NCBI GenBank assembly: GCA_902470905.1
Contig: CABRIC010000069.1
Coordinates: 1-8,522 of the forward strand
Direction of reading: 5' to 3'
DNA: 8,522 nucleotides
DNA from: an uncultured Collinsella sp.
GTDB taxonomy: Bacteria; Actinomycetota; Coriobacteriia; Coriobacteriales; Coriobacteriaceae
A program made the translations under genes and the position numbers. The notes under the pieces are model-generated. The model did not search any database. It saw only the letters and a program-made list of their open reading frames with translations, and was not told the DNA's origin. Shown one piece after another: positions 1 to 6,813 of the stretch (positions are counted from its first letter, which is position 1; every line of letters begins with the position of its first letter).

Positions 1-1144
1 CTTTTGCCATAGAAAGCGCGTAGGACGGACATGACCGGAGACACCTCTCCGGGATAGGCCTGAGCTCGCGGACGGCTTCTCGCGCCCCCTCCAGATCTTC
101 ACCGGTGACGCAGGCGCGGACCTCGCCGATGAGCGGTTTCATGCGCTTGCGCTCCGTTGCAGGCCCGCCGTCCGGCCTTGCGGACCTCATCAGTTCCCTT
201 TCGGGGTCCGCTGTCCGGTCGGGTGCGATGACCCTCAGCAGGGCGTTGCCCTGGCGCGCGCGTAGCTCCTGCATGGCGTTGTTCACGTAGCGGTCCCGCG
301 CAACGCTTTCGAGGCCTTTGAGGCCGGCGCAACGCTCCACGGACTTGCTGTAAGCGGCGCTCGCCCCTTTGATTTCAGGATGCCTCGACCCTGCTTCCGC
401 GATTGCGACATCGACGGCCTTGGCGACATCTGGGTGCCAGCGGCGGAGGTGCGCGTAGGAGATTCGGCCGTCCGCAGGCAGCGTGACGCCAATCTCGTCG
501 GCGGGGATTTGGCGGACGGCGTCGACCGCCCGCGACCTCGCGAGGTCGCGGGCCTCATACTCGGCCGCGAGCGCCGGGGCCAGGGCCGCGTCGGTGAGCG
601 CGTTTCTAGCCCGGTCGAGCCTGTTGCGGGCCATGAGTGAATCGAACGAGCCATCGGACGACCACGCAATAACGTGCGCGTGCTTGGAATTCGGGTGGTT
701 TTCGTGCTCGGCGGCTACCCAACGGACGCTGGACTCGGGGATGCCCATTGCCTCGGCAAGCGCCGGCGCGAGGTTTCGGCGGCAGAAGCGCTGCCAGTCC
801 TCCTTGCACGCGAGGTCGAGCTCGCATGCCTCGTCCCTGCGGACGCTGAGCACAACGGTAGCAATCGCGCCGTCAGCCTTTTCGAGCTCCTTGCGGGCCG
901 TGCGGAGCTGGACGGCCCCGTTCTGGTCGAAGAGCGCGGTCGACCCGGGCCTCTCGGCGCAGTAGCCGATGAGTCCCATCCTCTCTGCGAGCTCGTAGCG
1001 CTTGAGGTCGTCGACGGTTGCGGATTTGTCGGCCCCCTCGCGCGTGGCGACGTACTCGACGTTGTTGGTGATGACGGCGGAACGCCCGCGCGACCCGGAG
1101 AGGTGCACACGGGCGTTCACGACGAGGCTGCTACGACTTGCCAT
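1..1144 (-). CDS. Relaxase, MobP/MobL-like, 3' end off the window (partial)
   Basis: This is an open frame of 381 codons from the ATG at 1144 that never meets a stop before base 1, so the C-terminal part is missing. It begins MASRSSLVVNARVHLSGSRG. Residues about 26-60 hold a 'NNVEYVATREGADK...GLIGY' segment like the N-terminus of MobL/MobP-type relaxases. Residues 142-160 contain W-V-A-A-E-H-E-N-H-P-N-S-K-H-A-H-V (H147, H150, H155, H157), which fits the metal-binding histidine cluster that relaxases use to nick oriT and carry the strand. The catalytic Tyr cannot be assigned by eye. The start overlaps the stop of the upstream ribbon-helix-helix gene by 14 nt (1131-1144), which implies translational coupling. 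The product would act in the cytoplasm, nicking the element for mobilization. The relaxase call is fairly secure; the subfamily is less so. Confidence 0.75.
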   Translation of the reverse strand, partial: MASRSSLVVNARVHLSGSRGRSAVITNNVEYVATREGADKSATVDDLKRYELAERMGLIGYCAERPGSTALFDQNGAVQLRTARKELEKADGAIATVVLSVRRDEACELDLACKEDWQRFCRRNLAPALAEAMGIPESSVRWVAAEHENHPNSKHAHVIAWSSDGSFDSLMARNRLDRARNALTDAALAPALAAEYEARDLARSRAVDAVRQIPADEIGVTLPADGRISYAHLRRWHPDVAKAVDVAIAEAGSRHPEIKGASAAYSKSVERCAGLKGLESVARDRYVNNAMQELRARQGNALLRVIAPDRTADPERELMRSARPDGGPATERKRMKPLIGEVRACVTGEDLEGAREAVRELRPIPERCLRSCPSYALSMAK

Positions 1145-1595
1145 CGGACAGACGCTCCCTTGCCTCCGAGAGCGTCATGCCGCGCTGCATGAGGCCGGCC
1201 TGCTTGTCGTAAGCGGCGTAGATGTCCGAGGCGCTCACGCCATCCAGGCCCTCGAACGTGCCCTTCTCGATCTCGACCGCCGCGATGGCCGCGACGATAG
1301 AGGCGCGGGTCGCGCGGTGCACGACGCGCGCGATGCGGTCCTCCTGCTCGGCGTTGCGTTCGTCGAGCATGTGGTCGAGCTGCTCGAGCAGCGGCTGCAT
1401 GACGCCGCGCAGATAGGTTCCGAGCTCAGTGGAGTAGAGCGCCAGGCCGTCGGAGGCGAGTCCGGCGGCGATGAGCTCGCGGGCGGCTGCGCTGTCGCTA
1501 AGATCCTTGGAAACCCCGTAGGCGTGGAGGCGGCGATATGCCTTGTCAGGGAGCCGGAGGCTCATGACCTTCGACCCGTCTTTTCCGATGGCCAT
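1131..1595 (-). CDS. Ribbon-helix-helix relaxosome accessory protein
   Basis: The product is 154 aa. Residues about 8-45 (K-V-M-S-L-R-L-P-D-K-A-Y-R-R-L ... A-A-R-E-L-I-A-A-G-L) have the strand-helix-helix pattern of Arc/MetJ-type DNA-binding proteins. The rest is strongly helical and charged (residues 60-130, e.g. L-L-E-Q-L-D-H-M-L-D-E-R-N), probably for oligomerization. The ATG at 1595 is chosen because the conserved RHH begins just after it and a GAGGGA ribosome site lies 8 nt upstream; an upstream in-frame extension to 1751 is proline/serine-rich and unlikely. It sits one base after the stop of the 161-aa gene and overlaps the relaxase start by 14 nt. This position suggests an auxiliary oriT-binding protein like MobC/TraY families, though it could instead be an autoregulator of the mobilization operon. 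Confidence 0.7.
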   Translation of the reverse strand: MAIGKDGSKVMSLRLPDKAYRRLHAYGVSKDLSDSAAARELIAAGLASDGLALYSTELGTYLRGVMQPLLEQLDHMLDERNAEQEDRIARVVHRATRASIVAAIAAVEIEKGTFEGLDGVSASDIYAAYDKQAGLMQRGMTLSEARERLSDGKS

Positions 1596-1596
1596 T

Positions 1597-2082
1597 TTAG
1601 AGTCCCTCGTTCGGGAGGGGCGCACCGACGGCGCGGAGGGCGGCGATGTTCTCGGGCGTGCGCTCGTAGGTCCTGGGCCAGAAGGTGATGGGTACCATGA
1701 CGAGATCGTCGCGGGGGATTCCGTAGGCGAAGAGATAGGCCGCGATGGCATCGCTGTACTCTACGTCGTCGACGTTGAAAGTGTCGGTGAAGAAGATGCC
1801 TGTGGGGTCGTCGTTGCAGCCTTTGACGAAATAGACGCCGTTTCCGCCTTCCTTGAACGGGTTCAAGACCTTGCACTCCCGCTTCGCGTAGTAGGCGATT
1901 CCGGCGCGAACGACGCGCGTGAAACCCGGACGCTCGTTGGCCCGCGCTGCTCGCGTGAAGTTCAGGCCGGGATCGGATTCCAGCAGATGGGAGAGTACGG
2001 AGTCGACGGCGTCGCCCTTGTGCTCGGGGATTGTCCCGAGGAGGTCGGCGAGGCGCGATTTCATTTTCTCGATCAGTTTCAT
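1597..2082 (-). CDS. Unknown 161-aa protein of the mobilization module
   Basis: I do not recognise this family. The protein is 161 aa, soluble and acidic, with no signal peptide or membrane segment. The N-terminal 35 residues are helical (MKLIEKMKSRLADLLGTIPE...). The middle holds aromatic and glycine-rich strands (residues about 60-105: G-I-A-Y-Y-A-K-R-E-C ... G-V-Y-F-V-K-G-C-N-D-D ... G-I-F-F-T-D-T-F). The end is polar. Start 2082 has an AGAAAGGA ribosome site about 9 nt upstream (2092-2098). It is the first gene after the repeat-rich gap 2083-2305 and is followed after one base by the RHH gene and then the relaxase, so a role in mobilization or its control is plausible from context only. 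Confidence 0.7.
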   Translation of the reverse strand: MKLIEKMKSRLADLLGTIPEHKGDAVDSVLSHLLESDPGLNFTRAARANERPGFTRVVRAGIAYYAKRECKVLNPFKEGGNGVYFVKGCNDDPTGIFFTDTFNVDDVEYSDAIAAYLFAYGIPRDDLVMVPITFWPRTYERTPENIAALRAVGAPLPNEGL

Positions 2083-2305
2083 CGTGTGTTTCCTTTCTGC
2101 CGGTGCCGCACGGGTGCCGGCAACTCGCTTGAATGTCTTGGTTAGCGATGGTTCTAGCTGCGGAGAGACTGCGTGGTGCCGAAGGTGCCGAGGAGCGGCC
2201 AAGAGTTTTGGAATCCATGGCACCTTCGGCACCGTCTGCCGAGTCTTGCAGGTGAAGGGCGGTGGACAGGGTGCCGCTGCGACATGCTGCGGCACCCAAT
2301 CGGCC
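2083..2305. repeat. Iteron-like GGTGCC repeat region, candidate ori or oriT
   Basis: This 223-bp gap between the VapE-like gene and the next gene of the operon has no supported ORF. GGTGCC occurs at 2102, 2113, 2175, 2184 and 2270, and its complement GGCACC at 2219, 2228 and 2291. The central part is a perfect 15-bp inverted repeat, GGTGCCGAAGGTGCC (2175-2189) and its complement (2219-2233), each arm being two 6-mers at 9-bp spacing. The arms are separated by a 29-bp, locally A/T-richer spacer. A second perfect 9-bp inverted repeat, GGGTGCCGC / GCGGCACCC, is at 2269-2277 / 2289-2297. No T-run follows on the minus strand, so it is not a typical terminator. Repeats flanking an easily melted spacer beside a helicase gene recall island replication origins; the position just before the mobilization genes also suits oriT. 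Confidence 0.6.
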
Positions 2306-3535
2306 CTAATCCGTTTCCCGGAACACCCAACAGCGTTGCTTGCCGTATGGAGGGCAGAGGCGCTTGTTGCCCGGAACCCATCCGGGGCACTGCGACGAGA
2401 GGATGCGGCTGACCATCTTGCAGTTGGCCTTGGTCTTCTCAAGGTGGAGGGCCTTGTCGAGGATTTCGAACGTGCACATGGGACGGTCGGTGTTGCCGGG
2501 AAGATATGCGAGGACCTTCTGAACACAGGGGTCCTCCTCGACAAAACGTCCGCGCTGTGCGGCTGCCTCGACCTCCATCTCGGGCGTGAGGACGGTCGAG
2601 AAACGGGGGTCGCCCGTCTTCATCCACGTGCGGGCCTCTGCCCATGCCTGCCGGATGGCGGTAGGAAAGCCCTCGTCGAAGACGGACTTCTCCGTGCGCT
2701 CGATGCCGCAGAGCACCGGGAGGAAGCGCCTTGCGCCGCTCGTCCGCTCGCGGATGAAGTCGGCTTCGTTCGTGGTGCCGACGAAGACTACGCGCCGGGG
2801 GAAAGCTTCCGTCCGTCGACAGTAGGCTCCCCGGAACTCATCTACCTGACGTGTGATCCCGGCCTTCACGCTCTCGACGGAGCGCTCGGACATGCCGTTG
2901 AGCTCGGGGATCTCGACAATCCACTTGCCCCGGTTCTGCTCGCCCGTGAGCTTGACGTCGCCGAGGTTGATCACGGAGTCGCTGAAATACTCGTCGCGCA
3001 TGGCGAGGCCCCTCGCGAAGGAGGACTTGCCGATGCCTCCGGCACCGCACAGGATGGGCATGTAATCGGCCTTGCAGCCCGGGCTGTAGACGCGGGCGAT
3101 GCCCTCGCAGAACAAGATGCGCTCGACCTCCGAGACGTATGCGTTCCTCTCCGCGCCAAGGTAGACATTGAGGAGTGTCCCTACGCGCGGGATGCCGTCC
3201 CAGGTGAGGGTATCGAGCATGGCAACGAGCGGGTCATAGGCGTTGTCCTCGCCGACGATGGTCAGCGCGAGCAGCATGAACTTCTCCTTCTGGAGAGAGA
3301 TGATCTGCTGGAGGAGGGCGAAGAGCCGTGCGTCGTCGCTATCGCGCCACCGGCGTTCCTGCGAATCTGCATCCCAGGGCAGGGGCCCAGTCTTGAAGAG
3401 CTCGTTCGCGAGACGGTTGTAGCCGACGTTCAGGGGAAGAGACTTGAGCTCCTCGACGATCTCGTTGACCGTCGGCGGGGAGCGGCGCTCCGGGGACTGC
3501 GGCTCGGGGGCGTCGTCGTGCTTCTGCGTGCCCAT
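2306..3535 (-). CDS. VapE-like (virulence-associated E family) AAA+ helicase/replication protein
   Basis: The protein is 409 aa. Residues 164-172 (G-A-G-G-I-G-K-S-S) are a Walker A loop. Residues 206-211 (I-V-E-I-P-E) fit Walker B. Residues 251-256 (F-V-G-T-T-N) and 267-274 (G-A-R-R-F-L-P-V) match the sensor and arginine-finger region of the VapE/primase-helicase (superfamily 3-like) domain. The length suits a helicase without an N-terminal prim-pol domain; residues 1-60 are polar and proline-rich. Family members melt and unwind DNA to start replication of phage-related islands and integrative elements. ATG 3535 has GAGGCG 5 nt upstream and shares one base with the TGA of the 66-aa gene (TGATG). 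Immediately downstream lies the GGTGCC repeat region, a natural target for it. The family call is firm; origin recognition by this protein is an inference. Confidence 0.88.
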   Translation of the reverse strand: MGTQKHDDAPEPQSPERRSPPTVNEIVEELKSLPLNVGYNRLANELFKTGPLPWDADSQERRWRDSDDARLFALLQQIISLQKEKFMLLALTIVGEDNAYDPLVAMLDTLTWDGIPRVGTLLNVYLGAERNAYVSEVERILFCEGIARVYSPGCKADYMPILCGAGGIGKSSFARGLAMRDEYFSDSVINLGDVKLTGEQNRGKWIVEIPELNGMSERSVESVKAGITRQVDEFRGAYCRRTEAFPRRVVFVGTTNEADFIRERTSGARRFLPVLCGIERTEKSVFDEGFPTAIRQAWAEARTWMKTGDPRFSTVLTPEMEVEAAAQRGRFVEEDPCVQKVLAYLPGNTDRPMCTFEILDKALHLEKTKANCKMVSRILSSQCPGWVPGNKRLCPPYGKQRCWVFRETD

Positions 3536-3735
3536 CAGATCGCCTCACAAGAATGGTGACGGCGAGGGCCATTGATGGGGTGGTTCTTGGCGGAGGCATG
3601 TGCTTCGAGCCGGCGGAGGCGAAGCTCCGTGTCGATAAGGCGCTCGACCAGCTCTTCCTCCGACAAGGGGTGGTCGAGGCGGTAGTCGCGCAAGACGGCG
3701 CGGCGTCGGGCGGAATTCATCATGCTAAGATTCAT
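3535..3735 (-). CDS. Small 66-aa hypothetical protein between RHH and VapE genes
   Basis: I do not recognise this protein. It is 66 aa, MNLSMMNSARRRAVLRDYRL at the start, then an acidic helix with heptad-like spacing (residues about 24-46, S-E-E-E-L-V-E-R-L-I-D-T-E-L-R-L-R-R-L-E-A-H) and a basic, His-rich tail. The start at 3735 is preferred because AAGGAGGA lies 8 nt upstream and the ATG overlaps the stop of the RHH gene by 11 nt. A longer frame reaching 3897 is only antisense-like sequence over the RHH gene. Its stop shares a base with the VapE-like start, so it is probably translated in the same coupled operon. It may help load or regulate the helicase, but nothing in the sequence shows this. 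Confidence 0.65.
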   Translation of the reverse strand: MNLSMMNSARRRAVLRDYRLDHPLSEEELVERLIDTELRLRRLEAHASAKNHPINGPRRHHSCEAI

Positions 3736-4174
3736 CGACAGAGTCCTCCTTACGTGTGGGCTCATGTTTTTGGGCGACGGCCGAGCTTTGGCAGGGGAGG
3801 CCGTCGTCCAGACCCAGGTTTGCGATGAGGGCGTCTTCAAGCTCCACAGGGGAGCGCTCGGGCGCGAACGATCCGGCAAAGGCGGCGAGCGTCTCAAGCG
3901 ACTCGACGAGCTCGTCGTCCATATCTCCTGCGCGCCGGATACGCCGGAGTTCCGCTACGACAGGTCCCATGCGCTCCTTAACCGCCTTGCGCATACGGGT
4001 GGTTGCGACCACAGTAAAAGTGCCTTCCAGCAGGCTTCTCGCGATGAAGTCCTGCTTCGACAGACCGCTCAAAGCGACGCGGAGGTCGAGCTGGTCCGCT
4101 TCTGCGGGCGACATGCGGAAGGCGATGGTCTTGCAGCGACGGCGTCCCTTGGCGTCCACAATCGGCCTAGACAT
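3725..4174 (-). CDS. Ribbon-helix-helix MobC-type plasmid mobilization protein
   Basis: The protein is 149 aa. Residues 15-50 (K-T-I-A-F-R-M-S-P-A-E-A-D-Q-L-D ... V-A-L-S-G-L-S-K-Q-D-F-I-A-R-S-L-L) match the N-terminal RHH of MobC/relaxosome-type proteins found beside integrases and Rep/VapE genes in gut mobilizable elements. A central helical region (60-100) precedes a low-complexity acidic tail. ATG 4174 has GAGGTGA 6 nt upstream (4181-4187) and overlaps the integrase stop by 8 nt. It could bind oriT, or bind DNA as an operon regulator. It is the second RHH protein in the window, and the two are not close copies. Confidence 0.72.
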   Translation of the reverse strand: MSRPIVDAKGRRRCKTIAFRMSPAEADQLDLRVALSGLSKQDFIARSLLEGTFTVVATTRMRKAVKERMGPVVAELRRIRRAGDMDDELVESLETLAAFAGSFAPERSPVELEDALIANLGLDDGLPCQSSAVAQKHEPTRKEDSVDES

Positions 4175-5231
4175 CCGACATCACCTCGTCCAGCGCCTCC
4201 ACGAGGTCGTGCTGGGTCGAGGGGAAAAGATGCGAGTACATCTCCGTGACCTCGGCGGTCTCGTGACCCATGCGGTCGGCGATTGCCGTGGGCGAGTAGC
4301 CGCTGTTGATGAGCGCACTGACGTGAGAGTGGCGGATGTCGTGGATGCGGATGCGCTTCACGCCCGAGAGCTCGCAACCCCTCTTCATCTCATGCGACAA
4401 CGCGTGCTTCGTGACGGGGAAGAGCCGGTCGGTAGGGGCGATCTCGGGATGTGTCGACAGATAATCACGCAGCTCCTCACGAAGGAGGCTCGGCATGACG
4501 ATGTCCCGCTTCGAGGCGCGCGTCTTGGGTGGACCGATAACGTCCTCGCCCTTGATGCGGGCGTAGGAATGACGGATACGGATAACGTTGAGATTGAAGT
4601 CGATGTCTTCCGGACGGAGGGCGAGGAGCTCGCCCTCGCGACAGCCCGAGAGATAGAGCGTGAGGAATGCAAGGTAGATGAGCGGCTTGTCCTCGATGGC
4701 CTGGGAGAAGCGCTTGAACTCGGCAGGGGTCCAGTAGAGCATCTCCTTCTCGGGGCGCTTGGAGCCGACCTTTCCCGCCGCCAACATGGGATTCTGGGGC
4801 AGGCGGTAGAATCGGACGGCGTGGTTGAAGATGGCTGAGAACTGGTTGCAGATGGTGTGGAGATAGCTCTGCGACAGGTTCTGCTCAAGGAGCCAATTCT
4901 CCCAACGCACCACGTCCGCAGCCTTGACGTCACAAAGGCGCATGGGGCCAAAAATGGGCAGGATGTACTTGTCGATAATGGCATCCTTGGTGAGCCTGGT
5001 GCCGACTCGCAGTCGAGGGTAGATGTCACGTGCGTACATGGTTTTGACGAAGGCCTCGACGGTGACCTCGACTCGCTCGTCGCAGGAGGCGAGGAAGTCG
5101 CGCTCCCAAGCCACAGCCTCCTTCTTGGAGGCGAACCCGCGCTTCGTCTTCTTATGACGCTCGCCCATAGAGTTGCGATACCAAGCCTCGACTGTCCAGG
5201 TCCCGCGTTTCTTGTCGCGGCTAACTGACAT
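4167..5231 (-). CDS. int: Site-specific tyrosine recombinase (integrase)
   Basis: The protein is 354 aa, the usual length for element integrases. Residues 1-50 are an AP2-like arm-DNA-binding domain (G-T-W-T-V-E-A-W-Y-R-N ... A-S-K-K-E-A-V-A-W-E). About 55-145 is the SAM-like core-binding domain. About 165-345 is the catalytic domain with R198 (S-G-C-R-E-G-E), K236 (P-P-K-T-R-A-S-K-R), H297-D-I-R300, H323 (M-G-H-E) and the nucleophile Y332 (E-M-Y-S-H-L). All catalytic residues are present, so it should be active in recombining the attachment sites. ATG 5231 overlaps the excisionase-like stop by 11 nt, with AAGGTGG 9 nt upstream. Unusually, it points away from the nearest element end at about 7450, towards the replication and mobilization genes. 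The 11-bp tandem repeats at 7346-7367 are possible binding sites for its arm domain. Confidence 0.95.
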   Translation of the reverse strand: MSVSRDKKRGTWTVEAWYRNSMGERHKKTKRGFASKKEAVAWERDFLASCDERVEVTVEAFVKTMYARDIYPRLRVGTRLTKDAIIDKYILPIFGPMRLCDVKAADVVRWENWLLEQNLSQSYLHTICNQFSAIFNHAVRFYRLPQNPMLAAGKVGSKRPEKEMLYWTPAEFKRFSQAIEDKPLIYLAFLTLYLSGCREGELLALRPEDIDFNLNVIRIRHSYARIKGEDVIGPPKTRASKRDIVMPSLLREELRDYLSTHPEIAPTDRLFPVTKHALSHEMKRGCELSGVKRIRIHDIRHSHVSALINSGYSPTAIADRMGHETAEVTEMYSHLFPSTQHDLVEALDEVMSDV

Positions 5232-5430
5232 TAGTCATCGCCACCTTCTGCTTAGAAGGGGCGGAGAGAAGGCGTGCCTCGAAATACGAGCGCTGAACCT
5301 TCCCGGGGATGGTCATGATTCCCTGAGCTGCAAGCTCTGTATTCAAGGTCTTGATTAGCTTGAACGAATAGGACTTGCTCATGCCCGTGATCTCGGCAAC
5401 CTCCTCCGCGCCGATAAGCTGACGTGTCAT
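5221..5430 (-). CDS. xis: Excisionase-like winged HTH DNA-binding protein
   Basis: The protein is 69 aa. Residues 5-37 (L-I-G-A-E-E-V-A-E-I-T-G-M-S-K-S-Y-S-F-K-L-I-K-T-L-N) form the helix-turn-helix, followed by a short wing (I-M-T-I-P-G-K-V-Q-R-S-Y-F-E-A-R-L-L). This is the layout of small proteins encoded just before integrases in Gram-positive integrative elements. They bend DNA at the att site and direct recombination towards excision. The start at 5430 is chosen over the longer frame to 5487 because AAAGGAG (5438-5444) lies 7 nt upstream and the HTH starts right after. The gene overlaps the integrase start by 11 nt. It is the first gene of the leftward operon and faces the divergent operator region. 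A role as a small transcription regulator is the alternative. Confidence 0.8.
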   Translation of the reverse strand: MTRQLIGAEEVAEITGMSKSYSFKLIKTLNTELAAQGIMTIPGKVQRSYFEARLLSAPSKQKVAMTNVS

Positions 5431-5610
5431 ATGTAGTCTCCTTTCTAGGATGGGACACCTGTTGCCCCTTGTCTCGATTATGTACAAGAAAGGTATTAGC
5501 TACGACGAAAATTGGAATATTTCCAATCTGGCCATATCTCCTACATTTTTTGTACGCACTAGATTTCGCGTGTAGACTTAAGGGCAGCTATTCTTTGGAG
5601 GTGTATCTGA
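5431..5610. promoter_or_regulatory. Divergent control region between the excisionase-like gene and the tandem-HTH gene
   Basis: This 180-bp A/T-rich gap drives both modules. On the plus strand TTGTAC (5550-5555) and TAGACT (5573-5578) are separated by 17 bp, a plausible but weak promoter for the 5611 gene, whose ribosome site GGAGGT is at 5597-5602. On the minus strand a possible -10 CATAAT is the complement of 5477-5482; its -35 is not clear. The promoter boxes are eye-fitted to generic sigma-70-like consensus and are uncertain. Confidence 0.45.
5511..5527. promoter_or_regulatory. Candidate operator: perfect 7-3-7 palindrome
   Basis: ATTGGAATATTTCCAAT has two perfect 7-bp arms around a 3-bp centre, a usual size for a dimeric HTH repressor site. 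It lies almost exactly between the two divergent genes, 81 bp from the 5430 start and 84 bp from the 5611 start. Weaker matching arms extend outwards to GTACAA (5482-5487) and TTGTAC (5550-5555), sharing the same centre. The likely binder is the tandem-HTH protein encoded at 5611, by analogy with divergent repressor/excision switches; the excisionase-like protein is the alternative. Confidence 0.6.
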
Positions 5611-6747
5611 ATGACTGCCGTCGACTACGTCGGTACAATCTCGGAGGCTCTGTCGTCGTTTGCGGCCGACAGGGAGTGGGAACAAACGAGCAAGCGCTGG
5701 GGGAGGCAGCAACTATCTCAGAAGCTGTTTTGCCTCCGCTCGGCGCGTAAATGGACCCGAAAGGTGGCTGCGCAGGCGGCGGGAATCCCGGAATCGGCCT
5801 TAAGGAATTACGAGCTGATGAAGTCGGCCCCGAAAGAGGAGCATCTTGAGGGGCTTGCGAACGCCTTTGGCATACGAGCCGAGGCGCTTCGCTACTACGA
5901 TTTCAGTGATACGGACCTAATTGCTCAGGCTTTCTTTCAATTTGCTGCGACATACGGGTTCGAGCCCGTTGCAAATGAGCGCTATTCTGCGCTCAAGCCG
6001 ACTTCATCTTTCATGAAGGCGTTCCTGAAGAAATGGGCTGCTCAGTATGCTCAGGTTGAGAGCGACTCCGACCGGGATGATTATGAAAGATGGAAGGACA
6101 ACTTCGCGGCCGACTTTGACCCGTCCCAGTTTCCCTTGCGCTACGAGTACGATCCGCGAGAGTCCTGGATACTGATTACGCCCTGGCAGAATAGAATGCA
6201 GTCGAAGAAACTGCCCGAGCTAAGGGCGCGGTGCACTCCTGCGAAGACTCAGCCGGATTTGGCCCGAGAGACCGATCTCTCCCTTGCAACGCTACGTTCG
6301 TATGAACAAGGGGCTAGGGTGCCAAAATTCGCTGCACTCCAAAAACTGTCTGCTGCTTTTGGCGTGAAGAGAGGGGCGCTTGTATTTACCGATTTCGGTA
6401 GTCCTGTCCAAGCGGCCCACGCATTATTTCAGCTTTCGGCCTCATATGGGTTGATTCCGGTTCAGCTGGAAGACGGCCCAGTGCTTCTCGCGAGGGGACC
6501 TGTTTCCGACTCTTTTCTTTTTGAATGGGCAAAGAAGTACGAGACTCGTGTGAAGCGGGCCGATGAATACGACGAGTGGCTCGATCGGTTCAGCTATTTC
6601 GAACATGATAAGTCCGATGACTATGTCGATAAGTTTCGGCAGCATACGATACGTCAACCGAATGGTTCGCTGCTTATTGACGGTCATGTTTATAGCGATT
6701 TCTGTCCCTTCGACGAACGTTTCAAAAGGGGATATGCGCTTGCTTAG
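5611..6747 (+). CDS. Regulator with two tandem XRE-like HTH/C-terminal units
   Basis: The protein is 378 aa and made of an internal duplication. Unit one spans about residues 37-170 and unit two about 198-332. Each starts with an XRE-like HTH (A-A-Q-A-A-G-I-P-E-S-A-L-R-N-Y-E and D-L-A-R-E-T-D-L-S-L-A-T-L-R-S-Y-E-Q-G). A matched linker follows (D-F-S-D-T-D-L-I-A-Q-A-F-F-Q-F-A-A-T-Y-G-F versus D-F-G-S-P-V-Q-A-A-H-A-L-F-Q-L-S-A-S-Y-G-L). Each then ends with a helical segment (F-L-K-K-W-A-A-Q-Y ... D-D-Y-E-R-W-K-D-N-F versus F-E-W-A-K-K-Y ... D-E-Y-D-E-W-L-D-R-F). The C-terminal pattern W-A-x-x-Y ... Y-D-x-W is common in single-unit XRE regulators of gut bacteria. The start has GGAGGT 8 nt upstream. 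Its divergent position opposite excisionase-like and integrase genes suggests the element's repressor. Repressor identity is inferred, the duplication is seen. Confidence 0.8.
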   Translation: MTAVDYVGTISEALSSFAADREWEQTSKRWGRQQLSQKLFCLRSARKWTRKVAAQAAGIPESALRNYELMKSAPKEEHLEGLANAFGIRAEALRYYDFSDTDLIAQAFFQFAATYGFEPVANERYSALKPTSSFMKAFLKKWAAQYAQVESDSDRDDYERWKDNFAADFDPSQFPLRYEYDPRESWILITPWQNRMQSKKLPELRARCTPAKTQPDLARETDLSLATLRSYEQGARVPKFAALQKLSAAFGVKRGALVFTDFGSPVQAAHALFQLSASYGLIPVQLEDGPVLLARGPVSDSFLFEWAKKYETRVKRADEYDEWLDRFSYFEHDKSDDYVDKFRQHTIRQPNGSLLIDGHVYSDFCPFDERFKRGYALA

Positions 6748-6813
6748 CAAGTTTCTGCCATTGGCGGGTCGGAACATATTGCTTTGGGGCAAGCTGTTGG
6801 GAAGGAAGAGGAT

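Noticed and set aside
715..1110. 131-codon minus-strand frame, Ser/Pro/Arg-rich
   Set aside because: It is out of frame with the relaxase, which is open over the whole stretch and carries the histidine motif.
2175..2233. Rho-independent terminator after the VapE-like gene
   Set aside because: The 15-bp inverted repeat has a 29-nt loop and no T-run in either direction; the repeated hexamer pattern suits a protein-binding array better.
1919..3559. 546-codon plus-strand open frame
   Set aside because: It lies antisense to the VapE-like and 161-aa genes, shows no protein family pattern and is the usual by-product of GC-rich third positions.
3756..4838. 360-codon plus-strand open frame
   Set aside because: It is antisense to the integrase, which has all catalytic residues; the plus frame has no recognisable domain.
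6442..6792. 116-codon minus-strand frame
   Set aside because: It is antisense to the tandem-HTH gene, has no ribosome site of note and shows no family pattern.
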